DNA of 64,000 nt from Paracyclopina nana (Eukaryota > Arthropoda > Copepoda > Cyclopoida > Cyclopettidae), in contig JAGUCH010000004.1 in assembly GCA_019096065.1 (NCBI GenBank), positions 2,852,001 through 2,916,000 on the forward strand, read 5' to 3'. This document shows positions 57,682 to 64,000 of this stretch, piece after piece. The first letter of the stretch is position 1, and each line of letters opens with the position of its first letter. The notes below the pieces were generated by a model. That model saw only the letters and a program-made list of their open reading frames with translations. It was not told the DNA's origin and ran no database searches. The translations under genes and the position numbers were made by a program.

Positions 57682-60600
57682 ATGTTGTCCGCACCAGTAG
57701 CTTCATCTAATCTTGTTTTAGACTCGCCCACCGATGAAGACAATGGTAAAAACTCTATTACGCTAGTCGCATCATCCGTATTTGTAGCAATACATGCTCT
57801 TCGCTATAATGATATACTTATATCCCCATTTTTTAGTGGTCACTCCGGAGCCCGATTCGACCGAGGACTCGACGTGCGGATTGGATCCGTCCGAATTGCC
57901 AACTTTCCGCTCGTCATCAGGAAAGTCTCCCACCAGGAGAATGTCGCAGCCCATCACTGGCTCGCCCAAGGAACCCGATGGCCATGACAAGGTCACCAAC
58001 CGAAGGGCTTCTGAAGGTATTAAACTAGTCACGTGTGTCATATTAGCATATGCAAGTTGCAGATATAATTTTATGGTTACGTATGTACCAGTAGCCCACT
58101 CGCTTTAATGCGCTACAACTGTTTTCCTATTTGGCTCCGCCAAGCAAATTGTTACACACTGCAGCAATTCCGAGAAAAATGTATTATTTTTGTGCGTTTA
58201 TTTACTTTATTGTGTTGCTCGTGATTTACGCCACCTTGGCGATAAGCCCGAACTTTCGCGATATTAAATCAAAATTGTGCGAGTGCGGTTGACATGTCTA
58301 GAATCAGACTATTATGTTTGACTAGAGGAACCTGCGAAAAATTACCAAGAATGTTAAAATTCGCAGGTAGTAACAAATACCCGTACCGCGGCGAGGATGG
58401 TGAAGAACGAGGCCGAATGTCAACTACGGCCAAAGGTGTGGGAGCAGATTGGGGGTCAGAGGCTTCGTCGTTGTCTCACATCCTTATCCCCACTTCGTCC
58501 TCTGGAGATGCGTGCTACCTTGGGCTAATTGAAAATACATGCAAACAGCCATCAGGTACGTGTAGCAAAAACCACTTAAAAGGTCAACAGCGACACGAGA
58601 TTAAAAGCCAATTACTTATTGCGTCTCTTGAGCGTTGCCATAAACTTGCGCATTATGCGTGTGCACACAAAATTCTGCAGAAATAGAAATCAAAATTTGC
58701 TTGTTACCTCGAGTTGCGCAATCATCAAAAGAAAGCCTCCTCGTCTGCTCCTGTTGAATTTTGCATTTGAAATTACGTTGTTGCAGCAAGCTTTCTTGTT
58801 GCGCTCAAGAGAAGTAGGAAAAGAATTATTGAGCTAGCAATATTGCGTGGGACTTTGACCCAACCTCATTAGACCTCAAATACCATTTTCTGTAATAACC
58901 TTTCCAGGAAACCGACTGAAATGTGTGGCTTGCCGCATCGTGGTCCATGAGGCATGTGTGCCCAACTTGAATGCCGTTTTCACCTGCAGGCAATCGTTTT
59001 GCGAGTCGGTCCGCAAATATCGAGAATACACCTCCATTCGTCATCATTGGGTCCAACGAAAGCAGCTCAAGGTAGTAGTGCTGCACATTTTTGCCTTTTT
59101 GTCACGCATCAACTTTCAGGGCAAGTGTAAAAGCTGCGGGAAAGCCTTCAACTCCAAGTTGGGCTTTTCCGGCAAGGAAATTGTGGGCCTCAGTTGCTCA
59201 TGGTGCAAGTACTCGTACCACAACAAAAACGCGTGTGCCAATGCCTGTGAAAAGGACATCACCTGTGATCTAGGCAACCATAGCAAGGTGAGCACAATTA
59301 AGCCAGCAAATGAGCTAATTCCGCTTCACTGAGCATCATTGCAACTTTCTTTAATCATGCGTCTGTTGTTGACTTTGTGATGCAAACTTTCAGATCATCG
59401 TTCCTCCGTCGTGGATTGTGAAGGTTCCCCGCAAGAGCAGTTTCAAGTCTAGCCTGAAAAACTCGCCCAACAAAAAGAAAAAGAAGAAGCCCTCCGCATC
59501 AACCTCAGCCAACAACATTGTGGACAACAATAACGAGATTGAAAGGCCTTTCTGTCTCAAGCCCATTCCTTCGCCTGGCGTTGGGCCACTACTGGTGTTT
59601 CTTAATCCCAAATCCGGTGGCAACCAGGGCGCCAAGTTGATGCAAAAGTTCCAGTGGCTCTTGAATCCTCGCCAAGTTTTCGACCTCACCGATGGCGGGC
59701 CCGGGCCCGCCATTGAAATGTTCAGACAAGTACCAAATTTGAAGCTGCTAGCTTGCGGCGGAGACGGAACTGTTGGATGGCTTTTGTCAGTACTGGACAA
59801 AGTGACGATCGATCCGCCTCCTGCGGTCGGTGTCCTCCCCTTGGGAACGGGGAACGACCTCAGCCGATCTTTGGGCTGGGGCGGAGGCTACATTGACGAG
59901 CCGATTTCCAAGATTCTCTCCTCCCTCCAATCGGCGGATACTCTGCTTATGGACCGATGGCAACTGAAGGTTGAGCGGAATGAGCATCCTTCTACCGAGG
60001 ACCGAGGCAAAGACAAGCTGCCATTGGATGTTGTCAACAACTACTTCAGCATCGGAGTTGATGCACAGATAGCCTTACAGTTCCACGAGGCGAGGGAAGC
60101 GAACCCCCAAAAGTTCAACTCTCGCATTCGAAACAAGATGTTCTACGGTCAGGCTGGTGGCAAGGATTTGTTGCTGAGGAAGTGGAAGGACCTGTCTGAC
60201 CACATCAAAGTGGAGTGCGATGGTCAGGACATAACTCCTAAGCTGAAGGAGCACCGGGTGCACTCTGTGCTATTTGCGAACATACCTAGCTTTGGCTCGG
60301 GAACGCACCCCTGGAACCGGGCGTCGGGAGAGCAGCGAATGGACGATGGCATGATTGAGGTCATCGGCTTGACAACGTATCAACTGCCTTTACTGCAAGC
60401 GGGTGGTCATGGCACCTGCATCACTCAGTGCAAATCGGCCAAAATCACGACAACCAAGACCATTCCCATGCAAGTGGACGGCGAGGCGATCCGACTCAAT
60501 CCGGCCAACATTGAGCTGACATTCCTCAACCAGTCGTGTATGCTGGCGAAAACGAAGAGCCTCATGAAGGCCAAGCCATCAGTGAACGACGAGGACTCGG

Positions 60601-61710
60601 TCGACCTGAAACTGGGCGTGTCCAGAATCAAAATGGCTGATTACGAGGTCCACCATTACTACAAGGACAAGATCAAGGATTTGGCGACGCCCTTTGGTGA
60701 AATCACGACCTCAACCTCGGCCGATTTGGATCAAGTGCGAACGCTGATTGACAAGATTCAGGAGAACAACCCGAGCTCACAAACGTCAGGATGGTGTTTT
60801 GTCGATGCTGTCACTGCAGGCCGGTTCTTCAGAATTGACCCTGGCCAAGAGAATCTACATTACGTCCTTGACATCAGCGATGGTACTACTTTATTCATCC
60901 TCGACGAAGAGGAGGAGGATGAGGACGACTGCGATGGCACCGCAGATGAAGCTTTAAGGTAGTTAATTAGCAGTTATGTCCACGAGTCATTTTTAATCAT
61001 TTCCTCTTATGTATAGAACGGGAGTTGTCATCAACGAAGATACGATAGATGAAGCAGAGGAACCTGTCGAGTCTCCCAAACATCAGCCAGAAGCTCCTCA
61101 ACTTTCGCCGGGTCCGAAAAGCGCCGCTCTGGGCTCACCTGCTGCTTCAGCAGCTAAGCCACCAATCTGTGCTAGCAGCCCTCGGTCTGCTCCACCAACC
61201 ATAATGAAAACTTCTTCTACGCCAATTGCTAAGGGGGGCAGTCGACATGAGGCCCTCGAAAAGACCACTGAAGGCGTGCTGAAGGCTGCTAGGCTCGGGG
61301 ACTTGCGGATGCTAAGTGAGCTCCATGCTCAAGGCTACTCTCTCCTATCGATTGATGAGACCGGCAAAACTGCCTTGCATTACGGTGCTCGGTTCGGCCA
61401 TAAAGAAGTGATTCGATTTCTAATCGACAATGCTCCAGCCTCCATATTGGACATGGTTGACAATGAGAAAGGCCAGACCGCGTTGCACAAGGCCGCGTCC
61501 TACAAGAGGCGCACGATTTGTTGCCTGCTGATAGCAGCCGGAGCCTCCCTGTTGATTCAAGACCACGCGTCTTTGACCCCAAGGCAACTGGCAGTAATGG
61601 CAGAGGACCAAGAGTTGGCTGACTACCTTGACAGCCAAGAGCAGTTTCAGGCCAACAAAAAGTTGGCTGGTCCTGATCAGGACGATTTGGACATTGAGAC
61701 ACCCGTTTAG
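57682..61710 (+). CDS. DGKZ: Type IV diacylglycerol kinase (DGK-zeta/iota, rdgA type)
   Basis: Phosphorylates diacylglycerol to phosphatidic acid, ending DAG signals. Exons 57682-57745, 57837-58016, 58367-58555, 58908-59071, 59120-59287, 59394-60958 and 61017-61710, in phase; 1007 residues. Two C1 domains: the first spans HILIPTSSSGDACYLG to FTCRQSF, the second HHWVQRKQLKGKC to C.LGNHSK. A basic, MARCKS-like segment (KSSFKSSLKNSPNKKKKKK) follows. The catalytic domain has LLVFLNPKSGGNQG, ACGGDGTVGW (GGDGT at 377-381) and LPLGTGNDLSRSLGWGGGY. The accessory domain ends SGWCFVDAVTAGRFFRID. Ankyrin repeats lie at about 861-985, and the C-terminus ETPV is a class I PDZ ligand (ETAV in vertebrate DGK-zeta). 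All parts look intact. The N-terminus may extend upstream. Confidence 0.96.
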
Positions 61711-62519
61711 GATTTTACAATAATCCACAGTGTATCCACCATTTTTGTGGACAACTATTTTTGATCATGCTACCCGGAAAACTGTAATGCTTCCTCCCTC
61801 TATTATACTGCTACTTACATATTCTCTGTGATCAACTTCTCATAATATTCCTGATGCTACATGGGCAAATTTCCACCCACCAATCTTACTTGCAACTTTG
61901 AAAATCGTGCCTTTTTTTGGTTATGCGCCAATCGGACAGAAATTGGAACAACTCCCTGCATTGCTAGTCGCCTGAGGCCAGCAGGATTTTTGTGAGCAAA
62001 AATCAAACACCTGTTCTTCCTTGTTGAAAAAAAACTATATGTGTGTCATTGCATTGCTAGATGATAAAAAATGGACCATTTTTTGTGATGAAAAAGAGAG
62101 GGACTCTAGTTTACTTATCGATATATACTACTTGTGGGTATTACACAGATTGTAGAGTCTCAATTTTATCAATGTGCAAATGCTCTTCCCCCTCCTGATT
62201 GATGCCTCTCTATTAGCAGATACCCTGATACGACATTTACCGATGCATTTTGATAATAAGGCCTTGTATTTAAAAAAATGACACCCCTTCGATCACCACA
62301 ACTAAACATACTTAATGATAATTGCTCTTAAAGAATACTATATAAATTATAGCATATCAATATTACTGTGTAATCACTCAGCCCTGTGACCAAGATTATT
62401 ACTACTATTATCTATCACCATTATAAATGTTGGAATACATGCAAAAAAAGCCATTATTCAAACTTTTGCCCTGATTTCCGAATTTTTCTATTTTGCTTTT
62501 TCTCTCTTCCATTATAGGT
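61711..62519. other. Spacer between DGK and HOP2
   Basis: 809 AT-rich bases with the DGK 3' UTR and the HOP2 promoter or 5' intron. A pyrimidine-rich tract and ATTATAG end at 62517, two bases before the HOP2 ATG. Confidence 0.5.
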
Positions 62520-63213
62520 ATGGGTAAAGCTGACAAGGAGAAGGATGGCAAGCCCACTGTGCTCAAGTACTTGACCGCGCAAAATAGGCCGTACTCAGTG
62601 AACGACATCACTGCCAATTTGCGCAATGAAATCCCTAAAAGTATGATACAAAAGATACTTGACGCGCTCGCTGAAGAAGGAAAGATAAAGGAGAAAGCTA
62701 ACGGAAAGCAGAAAGTTTATGTGGTAAATCAGGACGATTTTCCTGCTGCCTCTGACGCCGAGCTTCGGAGCGCTGAGGCCGAGATTAACTTGCTGCAAAA
62801 TGAGCTCAATGCGGTGAATGCAGAAATTCGAGGAAAAGAAGAAAAAATGAGGGCCTTTAATTCCCAGCTGACGACGGAGGAAGCGAGGCTAAAGGTTGAT
62901 GAGGTTAAATCTGAGGTTGCAAAGCTCCAGGCTAAACTCGAATCGCTTAGTGGCAATGCTGAAAACATGATTGATCAAGATACCATGAACAAAGTTAAGG
63001 CTGAGCAAGGGAAAGCTGTCAAGGTACTTATTTTTTCATCATCTCGAATAGGCATCCATAAAAAATTTTTAGGAGTGGAGAAAGCGAAAGAGGATGTTTG
63101 ACAATGTGGCTGATGCAATTTTGGAAGGGTATCCTCACCCAAAGAAGGCATTTTATGAAGAAGTCGGAGTAGAAACTGACGCAGATGTAGGCGTCGTAAT
63201 TCCTCAAAATTGA
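62520..63213 (+). CDS. PSMC3IP: HOP2/PSMC3IP, meiotic homologous-pairing protein
   Basis: Partner of MND1 that stimulates DMC1/RAD51 strand exchange in meiosis. Exons 62520-63023 and 63073-63213 join in phase 0 (49-base intron) to give 214 residues (human 217). A winged-helix N-terminus (LKYLTAQNRPYSVNDITANL, then QKILDALAEEGKIKEKANGKQKVYV) binds DNA. A leucine-zipper coiled coil spans about 75-165, and the C-terminal EWRKRKRMF.NVADAILEGYP.PKK.FYEEVGVETD is near-identical to vertebrates. ATG 62520 stands two bases after an acceptor, so the message has a leader joined by cis- or trans-splicing. HOP2 is absent from Drosophila and C. elegans, so this lineage has kept the DMC1-type system or reuses HOP2. 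Confidence 0.95.
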
Positions 63214-63305
63214 ACGACGTGATCTCATAAAACTAATCACTCGCTCAGAAACAAAATTATTCTTGTGTACTATGTTCTTTGCCGCCCTTTAGAAACTCGA
63301 TCTGA

Positions 63306-63311
63306 AATAAA
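63306..63311 (+). terminator. Likely HOP2 poly(A) signal
   Basis: AATAAA 93 bases after the HOP2 stop, followed by T/G-rich sequence. Confidence 0.5.
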
Positions 63312-63482
63312 GTCAAGTGGCGTATTGTTTGCAAGTGCAATATTCTGTATTTTAGATGAAATATTTGATTTGTGGCACATTTTGAAACTCGGGGATTTGT
63401 TGTTCAGATTTCAGATACAACGCAGCACTAAATCTAATTTTAAGCACAAAAAAGACCATGGTAATACTTGTTTGAAATGTAA

Positions 63483-63632
63483 CAATACTGTCCTGATGAC
63501 GAGTCCATATAGGGTTTTTCGCTCATGAGTAGTCAAATGAAAGATCACCGAGTGGCGAAGCCACGAGTGATCTGGAATTTTACTACGAATGAGCGAAAAA
63601 CCCTATATGGACGAGTCATCAGGACAGTATTG
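63483..63632. mobile_element. 150-base palindromic (snap-back) MITE-like element
   Basis: Left arm 63483-63526 (CAATACTGTCCTGATGAC...TATAGGGTTTTTCGCTCAT) recurs inverted at 63589-63632 with three mismatches in about 44 bases. The loop is itself palindromic: GATCACCGAGTGGCGAAGCCACGAGTGATC at 63543-63572. The whole would fold into one long hairpin. The outer palindrome continues imperfectly into AAATGT / ACATTT. No direct target duplication was found. Confidence 0.75.
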
Positions 63633-64000
63633 ACATTTTTGTCAGCTTCGTGACTGTTAAAAGTCCCAATGGCACTGTTAAGTGCTAAAAATTGATTAAT
63701 TTACAAATTAAATTGGCCTTAAAAATGATAACTCGTTTGCAGGTAAAACTTTGCGGTCAATAGCGCGCGCGCATCTCCAGTAAGAACTAAGCACTTGAAG
63801 GGTAACCAGATATTTTGAGGGATATTTAGCCAAAAAAAAAATTCCAAAAAGCACCAAAATGACGAATTTGCAAATTTGGCTTGATAGTTATAAGAAGTTC
63901 CTTATGCTTCGATTTTTTAGCAAGACCAATTTAAGTTTTTTGCAAAGTAAACTTGAAAAAAAATTGGTCTTCTGCAGACTTTGCTTAAATAAAAGGTATT
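63633..64000. other. Window end, nothing supported
   Basis: AT-rich sequence with poly-A and poly-T tracts; no frame of note up to the edge. Confidence 0.5.

Noticed and set aside
1-64000. LTR retroelements, Polintons, LINE open frames, CRISPR arrays, rRNA genes
   Set aside because: No reverse transcriptase, integrase, capsid or rRNA sequence was recognised on either strand.

Overview
This window is nuclear DNA from an animal, probably an invertebrate. The protein-coding genes have GT-AG introns, mostly 45-110 bases long, and the gene set is metazoan: an Erlin, a TESK kinase, a GLIS/lame-duck zinc-finger factor, a type IV diacylglycerol kinase, the TSC subunit TBC1D7 and the COMPASS-associated PAGR1. 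Short introns, very short 3' ends, close gene spacing and many small non-autonomous DNA transposons would suit an arthropod or another compact invertebrate genome. The sequence alone does not fix the phylum. No bacterial, organellar or viral segment was seen.

Layout. 1-829: two related Tc1/mariner-like MITEs. 1188-2725 (-): PRORP, the protein-only RNase P nuclease, divergent from ERLIN (3217-4188, +). 4345-9463 (+) is a dense head-to-tail run: an unknown secreted or membrane protein, a heparan sulfate 3-O-sulfotransferase, a small cysteine-containing secreted protein, PAGR1 and TBC1D7. The last two are only 99 bases apart. TBC1D7 converges on MTR4 (9553-12859, -), which shares a 263-base divergent promoter region with a TESK-type kinase (13123-29683, +). 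The kinase has two introns of 7.1 and 6.4 kb that hold most of the mobile DNA: a long-TIR MITE, a Harbinger-like MITE and a 1.5-kb foldback element flanked by 8-base direct repeats.

29.7-33.5 kb holds no gene I can support. An atypical ADP/ATP carrier lies at 33518-34554 (+). Next come minus-strand genes: a GLIS-family zinc-finger factor (36019-39017), two tandem ARF-like GTPases (40649-41297 and 41441-42170), an unknown signal-peptide/TM protein (42418-43135), an unknown disordered protein (45024-46056, 3' part not found) and the SNF2 helicase ARIP4/RAD54L2 (47654-52257). After 5 kb without a convincing gene comes a DGK-zeta/rdgA-type kinase (57682-61710, +), then the meiotic recombination factor HOP2/PSMC3IP (62520-63213, +), and a 150-base palindromic element.

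Functionally this is a housekeeping and signalling neighbourhood: RNA processing (PRORP, MTR4), chromatin (PAGR1, ARIP4), mTORC1/TSC control (TBC1D7), lipid and actin signalling (DGK, TESK), membranes (Erlin, ARF-like), mitochondrial nucleotide exchange and meiosis. I see no evidence that neighbours form a pathway, apart from the possible PAGR1-TBC1D7 co-transcription. Exon joins were worked out by hand from GT-AG signals, reading-frame continuity and remembered family sequences. No alignment was run.
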